A stretch of 64,000 bases of DNA from Lucifuga dentata (lineage: Eukaryota > Chordata > Actinopteri > Ophidiiformes > Bythitidae), in the NCBI GenBank assembly GCA_014773175.1, contig VXCM01000034.1:183489-247488 (forward strand), given 5' to 3'. Positions 1 through 21,900 of this stretch are shown here, one piece after another (the stretch's first letter is position 1; the number at the start of each line of letters is the position of its first letter). The notes under the pieces are model-generated. The model was not told where the DNA came from. It worked only from the letters and a program-made list of their open reading frames with translations, and did no database searches. The position numbers were made by a program, and so were the translations under genes.

Positions 1-90
1 AGTTACACCATTATTAATCAGTTTCCCAGAAGCTGAATAACATAAGGTCTTAACTTCATTAATCTCATGAAATGGTCTGGTCATACCCAG

Positions 91-9773
<9,683 letters not shown>

Positions 9774-10780
9774 GACTGATGACAACCATGAACTCTGTGC
9801 CAAGAGCCAGAAAACTGTGTCCTCTGCACTGAGAAGCAACTTCAAATCATTCATCACAGCAGAGCCATATTATAGGATGACGCTTGCCTTTTTATGGACA
9901 AAACTTTTAGAGAGCTTCTATTATCGATTTTAGTGCCTTATAGAGATTTTCGGTTTTTTTTTTTGTTTTTGTTTTTGTTTTTTTTGCCGACATCTNAAAA
10001 AAAAAAAAAAAAAAAAAAAGAAAGAAAAATGAAAAGTTCATCAAAGGATAAAAATGTGTAAGAGTTTCATCATGTATTTTCTGTCTTTAGATGTTCTATT
10101 CATGTGGGCTTTCATCAGTGTTTTAATTAACCAGCTAAAACCTGCATTGTGATTAAAATCCCAGTGTCAGTAACAGTGTTTCATGATTTACTTTTGTTTA
10201 TTTTTCAGATAGCTTGGACTTTTAAATCTGTGTGTTTTGTCCTTTGTCTTTATGCATCGTAGTCTTCTGTAAAAAAAAAAGTGGAAAAATTGCCAAACCA
10301 ACACCTTTTTCAATATAAGCAAGGAGTCCTCAGCTTGTGTGTTGTCCTCATTAGCATATGCTTTATTAAAATATACCCACTGATGTTCCATATGAGATCT
10401 ATGTCTATGAAGAGCATACATGCTGTGCGTTAGTTTTTTCCAGTGCTCAGGGACACAGATCTTGCATAATTAGCCAGAGGTTTGCTTTGCATGTATTTCT
10501 ATTTGCATTCTACTGAAGAATGTTGTTGCTGAGACAGCAACATGTCTGTGCAGCTTTAAGTCTACTAAAGCAAAGCAACCACTGAAAAATAGGACAATTT
10601 GTGAGCAAAAAGGCAACAGTGTGTCTTCACCACAGCATATTCCTGGGGGGGGGTATGCTTTCACATTAACTAGCGGCATTGTTATTTATTTAACAGGGTG
10701 GATTGCAATTATAGGATTTTTTTTTTTTAACACTGCAAAGTTTGCTTTTTTGAAATAAACTGAGTACAATTTTAACTCTC
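9774..10780 (+). other. lpcat2: LPCAT2 3'UTR with poly(A) signal
   Basis: Non-coding sequence after the stop codon at 9771-9773. A canonical AATAAA at 10754-10759 is the best transcript-end candidate; ATTAAA-like variants occur earlier (around 10152). An isolated N at 9996 next to a poly(A) run marks an assembly join. The true end is inferred. Confidence 0.55.
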
Positions 10781-12667
10781 TGACTTGTATTTCTGTACTC
10801 AAAAGCAAGGAAATTTGTAATTAGACTTAATTAGACTTTGTTTCTAAGGAGGCAGGGATGCAACAAAGTGGCTGCAGCTGCTACTGCTATTCGCCAAACC
10901 ACCACCAGGTGCCAGCAGCCACTTATTACAATTCTTCCATTGTGTGTGTGTGTGTGTGTGTGTGTAAATTCACTGTGAACCTCATATCAGTAACCACATC
11001 AACCCACTGGCACAGCACAATACCTGACCATTGTTACAAGAAACCACACCTTCATCAGAAAGTGCCTTCATTGTTTAATACATTCATTTTTGGCAGTGCT
11101 TGAAGAATTATTCAATTTCTTTACTTAAAGAACCATAACGGTGATTTTGCATGTTTGAGCCCAATAAATACTACCCACATACATAATACTTGACTGCCAG
11201 CCATTTTCCAAATCATACTATAAGCAGTAAATATTACAATTGTCTTTCCTACTTCTCAGCATTGGCTTCAGTTAATTCCACTTCACTTTTAAAATCAACT
11301 TGTTTAAAAAACAGAACACTTGAGATAGCAAATCCATCATAGTGAACATGATATCTATTAATTTTTTTTAGTCCAAGTTACTTAATTTAAATCCAAGATG
11401 GAGCTGCACGTAAAAAAGCATGTCTGCACCACGGAGAAAAGATGGCTTTTACAGAGAAATTAAAATGATCATCCCTTTACAATTATGCAGTATTAGCAGG
11501 CAAAACGTTGAATTTTAAGGTGGGTGTATCACTTGAACGTTTGATTTTGAAAGATTAAGGGATGTGACAAAATAACATAAAAACTAAAATACAGTGTTAT
11601 GTTTTGGAAAATGGTTGGTAATAATACACTGTACTATTACTAAACACTGTACTGTTACTAGTAAAAATCCTTCATTCAGAATTCTAGTAAAGTAAAGGTA
11701 AATAAGTATTAGCAGTAAAAATGTACTCAACTAGCTGAAGCAATAATACTGATTGTGAAGTACTCTTAAATTATTCATTCATTAAAGTAATTGGTGTTAC
11801 TGCATCAATACTGAAAATCCCCAAAATTGAAGTTTGGAATGAAATATTACATATAGTTTTTCACCCAAAAGTGGAGACAGCGCAAAAACCCTTTTTACAC
11901 AATTTTGGAGATTTTTGTTCTTTAGATACACTTAGAGGATTGCATGCTTCTCTAGAGTTAGTTTGATTCTCTGAACTCATACTTTGTGAAACTGTTGAGA
12001 TGATGCTAAAAATGCATTGTGTCATTGAGCTTAAACAGGACTGAGATAAAAGTTTTTCTTGACTGCAGCAATATTTTTTTTTTCTTATGGTGAATTTAAA
12101 GCCATAAGATATATGTACAGTAGTTAAGTCCAGAACTGCAATATTTCAATTTGACATGTGGTGCATAAGTAGATTGTAGCTTGTAGATTTTAAAGCATTG
12201 GTTTTGGGAGCTTTCGTCCAGGTAAACACACGATGCAGGGGGAGACCTTGGACCAGCTGCTAGTCCAAACAGAAAATCATTCATAGTCACAGTCACACAT
12301 GTGGACAATTTGTCTTCAGTCCATCTGACCTGAGTGTCTTTGGAAAGTGAACAAATCCACACAATACTGTGAAAACGTAGAAACCCACACAGAATTAATC
12401 CACCAGAAACATTATACCCACCTAAATCATTTTACATGAATGTCCTCATACACACACATACACGCATGAAAATTCACATTCTCCCTGCATGTCCAAAGGA
12501 GCCTGAGATGAATGATGGAGAACAGGTTGCTTCATTAAAAGCCCACTGTTAGACAAACTGTGATTACCAGCTGTGATTTCCACCTTCAATTTGTTTTAAC
12601 CTTTTCAAACGTTTAGAGGCTCGTTTTATTTTAATCAAAATTTATGAGATGGCACAGAACCAATTAA

Positions 12668-12700
12668 GTCACATTGTTGCCGCACTTACAACAATGTGAC
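12668..12700. repeat. Short perfect hairpin
   Basis: Perfect 12-bp arms GTCACATTGTTG and CAACAATGTGAC around a 9-nt loop. Confidence 0.6.
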
Positions 12701-13009
12701 TTCTCCCCTACCTGCAGCTCCTGCTCTCCTCTCTGCCCCACCCCCCACCCTCTTTCTTTCCTCTGCATGGCTGTTGTATATTGCTGTATCCATTTCAGCC
12801 CTGCCTGGGGGGTGATCCTGTCTCAGTAGATTGTGGGAGATACATGTTGGTAATCTGATTTGGTCTCCTCAGGTCCTGGGAGTGAGGGAGCAGCCTGTGT
12901 TTGTGGACCAAAGCTGGACACAGGCCTGATATGGACGGAGGACTTGCTGTGCCGTGCTGGAAGGAAAGGTCAGAAGCGACAGGCCTTGCTGCTAATTGAT
13001 GTGACTACT

Positions 13010-13040
13010 CTGGTAAAACTGAGTGTCTCAGTTTTACCAG
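13010..13040. repeat. Short perfect hairpin
   Basis: Perfect 14-bp arms CTGGTAAAACTGAG and its complement, separated by 3 nt. It is not followed by a T tract and this is not a bacterial sequence, so it is not called a terminator. Confidence 0.6.
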
Positions 13041-13189
13041 GTTGCTCAACTCTCTCAGGCAAAACCAGGAGGAGCGCTGCCTGACTTCCACTCCAAAGAT
13101 TTAAGTTTAATCAGCCATTTGTTTCAAAAACTTTGAGGTCATTTACCTAGCTTGCTGAGTTTGACCTCCATCCACTCATCCTTCTATCC

Positions 13190-13490
13190 ATCCATTTTCT
13201 GCCACTAATTCGGGTCCAGGTCATGGAGGGAGCAAGCTACAAAGGCGCAGATGTTCTCTCCCCAGCCACATGCTCCAGCTCTCTGGGAGATCTTAGACCA
13301 GACCATTGTATTCTGGATCTACCCCATAATCTTCTTCCAGGTGGATGTACCTGGAAAACCTCCCCAGGGGGGTGTGCAGGAGGCATCCTGATTAGATACC
13401 ATAACTTCAGCCGGCTCCTTTCAAGGTGACAAAGCTCCACTCTGAGCTTCCTCCTGATGTCCCAGCTCCTCACCTTACCCTGTAAACCAC
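13190..13490 (-). mobile_element. Degraded LINE 3' end (RT C-terminal remnant)
   Basis: The plus strand starts with the fish LINE tail motif TCCATCCATTTTCTGCC. The minus strand translates to short pieces (RMPPAHPPGEVFQ, PPGRRLWGRSR, ELEHVAGER) resembling the conserved C-terminal region of a common teleost non-LTR retrotransposon. Too decayed to name the clade. Confidence 0.6.
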
Positions 13491-16483
13491 CGTATTTATA
13501 ACTGTTGATGCCTGCTAGCCCAAAGTGATATTCACCTTTATAAGCAAATACTGTACACTCTACAAATACATGGAATGTGAAGTGACAGCAGATAGAATTT
13601 AAAGGTGGCTGGAGCTGCCACATTTGTCATGTTTTCCTCATAAAAATTGTGCTAAATGACTCTGAGTCATGAAAAATGGACATGGTGACCAAGATGTTAT
13701 CCCACATTTTCCCTAAACATTTATCAATATGTATGTAAATTGCATTTTAACAATGGTGGAAGAAACTTGAGTAAAAGGAGTAACTTCTGCTACACTTAAC
13801 TATCTAAAACTACATGTAAGGAAACAGCAGTTAAAGGTTCTCAGAATTTGGAGTGAAATAACACAAATCTCTAAGCTTGGAAAAATGGAGATGCAGGGTT
13901 TTTCACACAGCAGAGTGAAACTTTTGGGATTTCAGCTCAGTTGTAGGAATGCATTGTCCTACATTTTCCTTTTTTCTCAAACTCTTTAGATAATGCCAAA
14001 ACTCCTGTCTATCATGCCAATTAAACAAAGATGAGACAAAGACAATTTCCCCAAAACCTGTACTTTAATACAATACTTGAGAAATTGTAGTTACTTTACT
14101 GTTGCATTTAAGAAAGCAATTCACCCACAGAAATGCTAGTTTTACCTGACAGAAACACATTTCAGCAGACATTGCGACTAGACTTCTTCAAGGAAGAGTT
14201 TCATATAAACTGAAAGGCGAGTGGACTTTGTTAGAGTGAATATATTTTAGGAATATTACATAAGAGGAAGAAATCAATGGTTGTTTTTGCTTTATGTTTC
14301 TATAGAATAGATCTTCCTGCTTATATCAGCAGGATATTAGGGTGTGTCACGCTCTGCTCTGACCTCTCCTTTGTCCTGCACACTGGTATGACCTCTGATG
14401 TTTACTGCACACCAGCCCCAGTATTTAGACAAGTGGGCATTGGTTGCTGGCTAGAAAAAAAAAAAAAAAAANTAAAAAAAAAAAAAAAAAAGTCCTTTGT
14501 CTTTTCCCTACCTCACAGAGACAGACACTGCCTCAGACATGTGATGTAATATCATACAGTATGTACTGAGTAATGTATACTTTATATATAATATACAGTA
14601 TATACAGTAAATACATAATAGTGCTCCACCTGAAAGACACATCCAATGGTGAAAAACAGCTAAACTAGCTTACCTGTTATGTACTCACTTCACACTCCAT
14701 GACCTTCCTACCCGATAACTTTACCAGTAACAGCTGGCTATTTTAATCGATGATGCAGGTCCACAAGAAATCGCTAATATGACCAGTCATCCCCTTTGGT
14801 CTTACAGTTATGGCATCACACAGCTACACAAGTAGTCAGTATGATTTGACACAAATCCTTTTACTACACCAGAACCAGTATCACAATGAATAAAATAAGA
14901 GACACTGGATAAATTTCAGGTTAAGCGAAAAATAAGCACTAAACAAGGACATCGGTGGAATACTTTTAGGTGCTAGCATAGTGTCAATTTTGTATGCATC
15001 TTATGGTGAGATGTATGTTCCCATGTACTTATGCATAAACCCACTCAACCCATACCCCCCANCACCACCACCACCCCCATGACACGCACTTCTTGCACCA
15101 TCACTGACGTGCAGTCTTGATGTCTAGCAATCCCTCTCCAAGCTTAGAGTTTAGCTCTTCAGGGAGTTCCTCCAAACTTCATTGTTACGTTTCCTTATTG
15201 TACGAGATGACACCTTGTTGATGTTCTCTCTCTGCTATTATTCCCTCAGGAAAATGACTGTGCATCATTTCCTATGTGATGGTTTGGCAGAGCACTGAAG
15301 GTCCTGGCGAGGGCAACATTTTGGGAATCTTATGAAACATCAGTGTCATGTGTATTTGCTCACACAGGTTTGTTTTCTTGCACAATGTTTTGGGTGTTCC
15401 ACATCTCCACATCTCTGTCAGTGTCTATGTGTTTATCCAGATGGTGTTTTGCATGGCCGGCAGCAAACTTTTCCTGTGTAATATTCAAGGTTGGGTCAGT
15501 GTCAGGTTGCAGGAAAGAACTGTATTTTACTGTTCAGTGAGAGGCCAAAAAAGGTACGAAAGTGTTTTACAGGTTCCAAACAAATGTCACACTCATCTGT
15601 GTATTGTGAGTGAGGAGCACTGAGCCTGACATAAGGAGTCAGAGAGGAGCCATGCAGCTATCTTCCTCATTTTGTACCAAGAAACTCAATCACAGGGCCT
15701 CCCACAGTACAAACAGCAGTCATCCCTCTTATAAGAGTTAGAACAACTATGGCATGCCAACCCTGCTGTCAAGCCTTCCCCTTTTTACCCCCTAATTACT
15801 ACTCACCACTCAACCTCCAATCATGCACCCCCTATTGTTTTCTTCATTCACTAGTCACTTGAGGATTGAGGAGCTGTTGCCTCCTAAGAGCATGTGACTT
15901 TTTTGAAGATGCCATCTGCATTTTTATGATTTTAGCAACTTCTTCAAAACAAGACCAAAAATAAACAGTGTCACTGAAGCAAAATGTCTCATTTTCTGTG
16001 TCACTTTTCCATCAAAGTCACACAATACTGCAATAGAGGGATCAGTCAATGGTGACATTATATCCCCGGTGATAACTGTTGCAGCCAAAAAGAAAAAAAA
16101 AATCCCTTTGATCTGTCTTAATTGGGTTCATACTTTTGTAATAGAAATTCAAGTGTCTATTAATGTAGCTATCATAGATTTCCAATTGAGCCAGGTTCTT
16201 ATTTAAAAAGAATGCCATTCATTATAGGATATTTCTAAGGTACTCATTTTACTGGCCTAAACACTTGGCTGCAGTTATTATTTTCTCTCTACATGCATAC
16301 ACTGTGGGTGTGTGTGTAGAGCATGAGACTTATACTTAGAAAAGCTTACTGACACGTTCCGTGTAAGTGCAACATGGAAATATTTAAAGCAGAGAGCTTT
16401 AATGGGATGTAGAGCAGAAAACTCTTTCCTTGCTAATACCATGACCTATTTACCACGTGGTTGTCACAGAGATTATATACCGA

Positions 16484-16543
16484 GAGCATACCGCACACAC
16501 TGTCCTGTCTATGGAATGACAGGACAGTGTGTGCAGTATGCTC
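16484..16543. repeat. Strong 26-bp-stem hairpin
   Basis: Arms of 26 bp with a single mismatch (left arm starts GAGCATACCGCACACACTGT) and an 8-nt loop, 60 nt in total. The size is pre-miRNA-like, but no known miRNA was recognised, and a template-switch inverted duplication is just as likely. Confidence 0.7.
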
Positions 16544-18419
16544 CTTTAATGAAGTACACAAGACCTTTCAAATGTAAAACACTGACTCATATACAAACAA
16601 CACAATCAAATCACTCAAAATTAATAAAGATTTGTCATAAAACATTTAACAAGTCATTAGTTCACGATTCCTCACATTAAAGAGTTTATAGGATTTGTCA
16701 GATGTAGGGTTAACATCAATAACAGTGTTAATGTGCATTAGTGAGGCTGAAACTGTGAGGCCATCTAAATACTCAGAGGTCATAGTTGTGTGGTGTGTGG
16801 AAGTGCATGTGTGGAGTTATAATTCCACTTGATTACTAACGCTTTTTTTTTTTTTNCTTTTTTTTTTTTTGATAATATAAAGACATGGAGGTGCATGTTT
16901 GTGCTCATTTGTGTAGACTGTGTGCAGTTATAGGGAGTAAAGTGAGGAAGGCGGAAAGACAGAAGGGAACAGAGGGACAGATCTTGGTTCTGACCCCCAC
17001 GGGATACCTGGGTCACATCCAGAGGGTCGTCTGTGGCTGCTGAGGAAATGTGTCTTATCTCATCATCCTCTCCTCCTCAGGTCATTATGAGAGAGTCGAA
17101 GCCTGAGCAGAGAGCAGATGACTTAGAGATGGTATGTAGTCAGAACAAGGGTCCTAAAGGACGATGAAGGTAAAAGGTTAGGGAGGTTATCATTCTGCCA
17201 GGAGCAGTTCTGTGCACCCCAAAGGACTGAGCATGATGGCCAAGGTTAGGGGTTCAATTCATGTGCACTTGTAGATCTGTGGTCATTTCAGGAGGATAGT
17301 GATTGTGCAGCTTCAAACAGGTACATACTGTATCCAGCAACACACCCCACCATGGATTTTCTTTATAACACAACACAGTAAACATGGTAATTTGTGGCTG
17401 AGGGATTAATCTGAGATAACATTCAAATACACAGCACAACCTAAAAATGCAGAGGAATAAGTGAAAAGAAAATAACAGTAATAACACATTATCCTTCTTG
17501 TTACTGGTCCTTTGCTTTACCATCACTTCAGTTATTCAATCTTCATGAGCAAAACACCCAAAAGCAGCCCTATTAGGCTTTTATAAAACAAGCACTGGAG
17601 AGCTTTAAGAGGACATTCATTGACTTTAATGGGATGAACTGATCAGCCATATCTAATAGAAATCATAGCCCTTGGCAAAAGCTGCCATAGAATTGAATTA
17701 CATATGGAACACAGTGCTTTTACTGCTTCTTAGAAAACTGTAATTCAATCTGTTTAGTACAGAGAAGAAACAGATAAAAGTCCAAAATAAAACATTGAAA
17801 AGTTTTCTTCACATAAGTGAAATTTAAATGCGAATATGATGCTATGCAAAGTGCCTTTCCTCCTTAAATGATAAATCCAAGCACCAATACAAAGGTAATC
17901 AGCAGACTTTCTGCTACATTTTCATCAAAATAGCAGCTAATGTGAAAGTTTTACTGCACCAAATATTTGATTTGTAGAAAACGTCAAATAATAATTATAT
18001 ACCATTTTCCATTAATTAATCTTAATTCTACTGCGCTGCGGCTGCTGTTACTCGATGAACTCAGAGCAAGTTTTAGGAATCTCAGCTCAGACTAAAAATG
18101 GCCATATTCGACATCAAACCGGAGAGAAAGTGCTCAATTATAAAATATCACGTGGAAGAGAGAGAGGAAACTGATTTAAAAGCTCACATTTAATATCGTC
18201 TCCGCTGGAGAAGTCTTAAAGAGTTCCTTCAGCATGGGCAGTCTTCCCTCAGATGCATCTGGACAACAGCAGCAGAGGGTCATGGAGAAGTGTCCCTAAC
18301 TTTACAAGTATGGACCAAGCCTTTTCTCTTGCGGGGCTTTAAATTGATTTAATAAAGGTGGTAGCTATATTCAGCTAGTCAGTTACCTTTCTCATTATCC
18401 TTATGAATGTTTTTAGATA

Positions 18420-18660
18420 ATTGTTTGAGTAGTAGAATACGCTCAGTGCGCAGTGACGTAGTGGCGAATTCGCTCAGCAGTATCTTTTAGTGGACACCTG
18501 CTGTTACTGCGCAGCACAACAGATGCAGTGTTTTATCTTAGTTATACCGCTATTAGTTTGTAACAGACATCAGATCTACGCGCTTTCGGGGAAATAATGC
18601 CACCCGTTTGCCCCTAGCAGCCATACTCCGTTTCTCGCTGTGCGTAATTTTACGCGCAAA
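18420..18660 (+). promoter_or_regulatory. slc6a2: Candidate SLC6A2 promoter region
   Basis: More GC- and CpG-containing than its surroundings, just upstream of the first coding exon, with a CRE-like half-site TGACGTAG near 18454. TAAT homeodomain-type cores lie further up near 18010. No TATA box is convincing. The call rests on position and composition only. Confidence 0.3.
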
Positions 18661-18788
18661 CACCAAACCTCTCCAAACTCTTTGTTTCTCTTTTCTCCTC
18701 TGCAGCCCGTGTATGCGGAGGTNAAACACCAAACCTCTCCAAACTCTTTGTTTCTCTTTTCTCCTCTGCAGCCCGTGTATGCGGAGGT
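18658..18788. repeat. 65-bp tandem duplication around a single N (assembly artefact)
   Basis: 18658-18722 and 18724-18788 are identical, separated only by the N at 18723. The copied segment includes a pyrimidine-rich CTCCTCTGCAG, which could be the acceptor of the SLC6A2 first coding exon, so the acceptor appears twice. The true sequence most likely has one copy. Confidence 0.9.
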
Positions 18789-18941
18789 GTCAGGAGAACG
18801 CTCGCTTGTCCGGAGTTTGTCAACGGGATTTCATTCGTTATCAACATCAAAACGCACAAACTCTGACATCACCTTCGCCAAATCCGCAGGGGGCCGTGAG
18901 AGCACCAGGTCAGCGTGGGCTACGTACGTTCTGCAGTGAAG

Positions 18942-21900
18942 ATGAACATCCAGGTCCTGCCAGAACACAAGCTCTCGTCGGTGGCCCCGCTGAAGCAGTG
19001 CAATGTGGAGAAAAAAGATGTAGAACTGATACTGGTCAAGGACCAGAATGGCGTCCAGTACACGAGTTCCTCCATCATTCCCACACCCGGTCGCCACGCT
19101 GGTCTGGCTAGATCCACCTCCGAGGACGACCGAGAAACTTGGGGCAAGAAAATAGACTTTCTCCTCTCGGTCATTGGCTTCGCTGTGGATCTGGCCAATG
19201 TTTGGAGATTCCCTTACCTCTGCTACAAAAACGGAGGAGGTGAGTAAAGTAAAGTTAACTTTTGAGCCTTCCTGATGTGTTTATGCGCAGAGTCCTCAGA
19301 TTTTAGAACTGCCACTAATTTATCATGGTGACGTAGGTCCGGAAATTAGAAAAAATAAATGTTATTGGTAGAGCTATAAATTGAGAGACTTTTGATTTTC
19401 ACACTGTAGAGAAGAATAGAGCAATTAAAAAAAAAAAAAAAAAAAANAAAAAAAAAAAAAAAAAAAATCCACAGTAAAACCATAGTGATTTTAGTGATGT
19501 TCTGCTTTTCCTTCTATTCAAGCATCTGGAGCCAAAAAGTTTCTATTTTTATTTCTATTTTTCCTACAAGGTTGTTGTTTGAATTACATAATATTTTTAC
19601 GGTGAAACAATTTAGTAATTGTCTTTTTTTTAAACAACAGGGATCCATTGCATTTACATAACATTTGAAGGTGTTATGTTTTTCAAAGAAACTTCAATCA
19701 ACATAAGCATTAACATAAGTGAATTAAAACCAACTACATGCCTGAACTGAATGAAGATTGTCCTAACACTCTTTCCCTTTACACCTGCCTTGAGCCCAGT
19801 ATTCTCTTCAGACCTCTCCAGCAGGTTTTAAATGAGACTTCTGTCCTTCGCTGTCTTTGTGTTTGTCTCAAATACAACTTACGTGTTCCTTAAACTGTGT
19901 TCAGTTAATGCAGTGTAACACTCTGATGTTGTATTTACTTAAGGTGAATGTTAAATTTACTTAACCTCATCTTGTAAAAAACGCATTTGCTGCAGGGTAT
20001 TTAGGTTTAGGCAAGTTAAATATATAACTTTTAAAAGACTCTTTAAAATACCTTTTTAATGCCACTCAAAATGAAATTTAAGATCAACTTCATGACGACT
20101 GAAAGGTAAGCAACTAAAAACTGAAAACAGAAATATTAAAATGCAGTGTTGTGGTGACTGAATTGTAGGCAGGGCAGCGACAGCCTGCTAACATTTCAAA
20201 CAAACACTGATGTAAAGTTTGGCTGCCTTAATTGGAGTATATTCCAATTTGAATTGCATATAAATGTAGAGTGTGTTTGGTTTTGTGATGAGCTGTTCCA
20301 TCAAGGTATGGGTAATATTATTAAAATCAGATAATTTTAAAATAATTAAAAATTAGATAATTAAGCTAATTTAAAAACTGTTTCCCCCAGTATCACAATA
20401 TGGCTCATGCATACAATATCACAGGTAATCAAATTGATGCTTATAACTGCATATTAATGTTATACATGATGTCATGACTGACTTTTTCAAATAATTTCCT
20501 TTTATATGTTTTACATCTCATTTTGTCTAAAATAAGATGTGCCCTTTATGATCAGTTTAAATGACAGAATTATGCATAATGATTTAAAATACTGAGCTGT
20601 CTCATACCACATGAACTGTGACTGCAGGTACCTGAACTAGACATGATCTTCTTTGCAATAATGGACATGCAGGTCCAGTTCAGTTTTTATCTTTTCATGA
20701 AGACTTTCAACAACATGAAAACCAATGTGTCTTTGTCGTTGTCTGCATCCAGGAGTTTAGTGACATAAAGGCCAAACCAAATCTGTCAGAGTAGCTGGTT
20801 TGTTCCTCTGCTGTAAGTGTGGCGGTGGACCTGAATGTGGTTCTGATGTCTGGTGCTGTGTTTGGCTCTACTGAACGGTACTGAAAAATGTCAGCCATTG
20901 GTTGACGGGTTTTCACAGCCACTTTCTGCTTCTCAAACCGCATGTATGATTCCACATTCCGCTTTGATTCCTTTTGTGACAAGTTTGAAGATGTTCTTAT
21001 GAAATGTAAGGCCTTATATTTATTGCTTTGAGCCAGTTTTAACCATGTTGCAAAACTAAGGTTATCCAAACAGTTGACATTAAATTTACACTTCACACAG
21101 CTAACATCACTTCAAGCTAGGTTAGTATTAGAGATGGCAGTTTTGGTGCCCAGGATCCATACGTTTCAAAGTCAATGGAAATGTCCGGTTTTGAAGCGGG
21201 GTCTTCGACACTGTCTCGAAACATCAGTCATGTAACCATCATGTCAGCTTTCCAGCATTCTAGAGTTGCAGTTAAGGTTTCTACCAGCAGGCTGTGCACA
21301 ACCAATNCATGTCAGCTTTCCAGCATTCTAGAGTTGCAGTTAAGGTTTCTACCAGCAGGCTGTGCACAACCAATGTTTCAAAAAATCCGAAACGTTTCAA
21401 AAAAATGTGTGTTTCAACTGTATCGAAACTGTTTTTCAGATTCGAAATTGCCATCCCTAGTTAGCATATGCTGCTAACCCAGCTGAAACTAGTGTCCCCT
21501 GCAACCACCAATGATTGCTGTTGGTTCTGCTCATCTGTGCTTTGCTAAAATGCAAAACAGTAATTTACATACAAAATCTCACATTGCAATGAGAGAAAAT
21601 AAAAGGTAATTCTTATTTACTGTCTATAGCCCTTTTTTAAAAAGAATTTTGAAAGATATATTTAAGACTTTTTAAGACTTTCCAAGGATCCATGGAAACC
21701 CTGTGCTGTGTTTTCACATTACATAATCTTTTATTTATTTATTTATTATTTGATCAGTTGACACATTACCAGATTAAGTAAATCTAACATTTCATTTTTA
21801 GAGGAAATGACTTTACATATAAAGCTGTAAAACAGAACTTTTGGTTATCAGAAAATTGCTTGAAAGTGTCAGCATGGTCTAGCAAATGACGTGATGAATG

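Larger units (their letters stand above)
10781..18640. other. LPCAT2-SLC6A2 intergenic region
   Basis: About 7.9 kb with no exon I can support. It contains a (TG)n run (10941-10965), AT-rich sequence with pieces resembling dispersed fish MITEs (about 11600-11850 and 13750-14110), LINE debris (13190-13490), three hairpins (12668, 13010, 16484), and assembly Ns at 14472, 15062 and 16856 in simple sequence. The last few hundred bases should hold the SLC6A2 promoter and its untranslated first exon. Confidence 0.7.

Noticed and set aside
13024..13100. Hairpin at 13010 as a transcription terminator
   Set aside because: No T tract follows, and intrinsic terminators of that kind are bacterial.
18915..18941. 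Upstream GTG as the SLC6A2 start
   Set aside because: Eukaryotic initiation favours the ATG at 18942, which has A at -3 and fits the family's N-terminal length.
18608..19111. 167-codon open frame over the SLC6A2 start region
   Set aside because: It runs through the artefactual 65-bp duplication and is out of frame with the clear transporter coding sequence.
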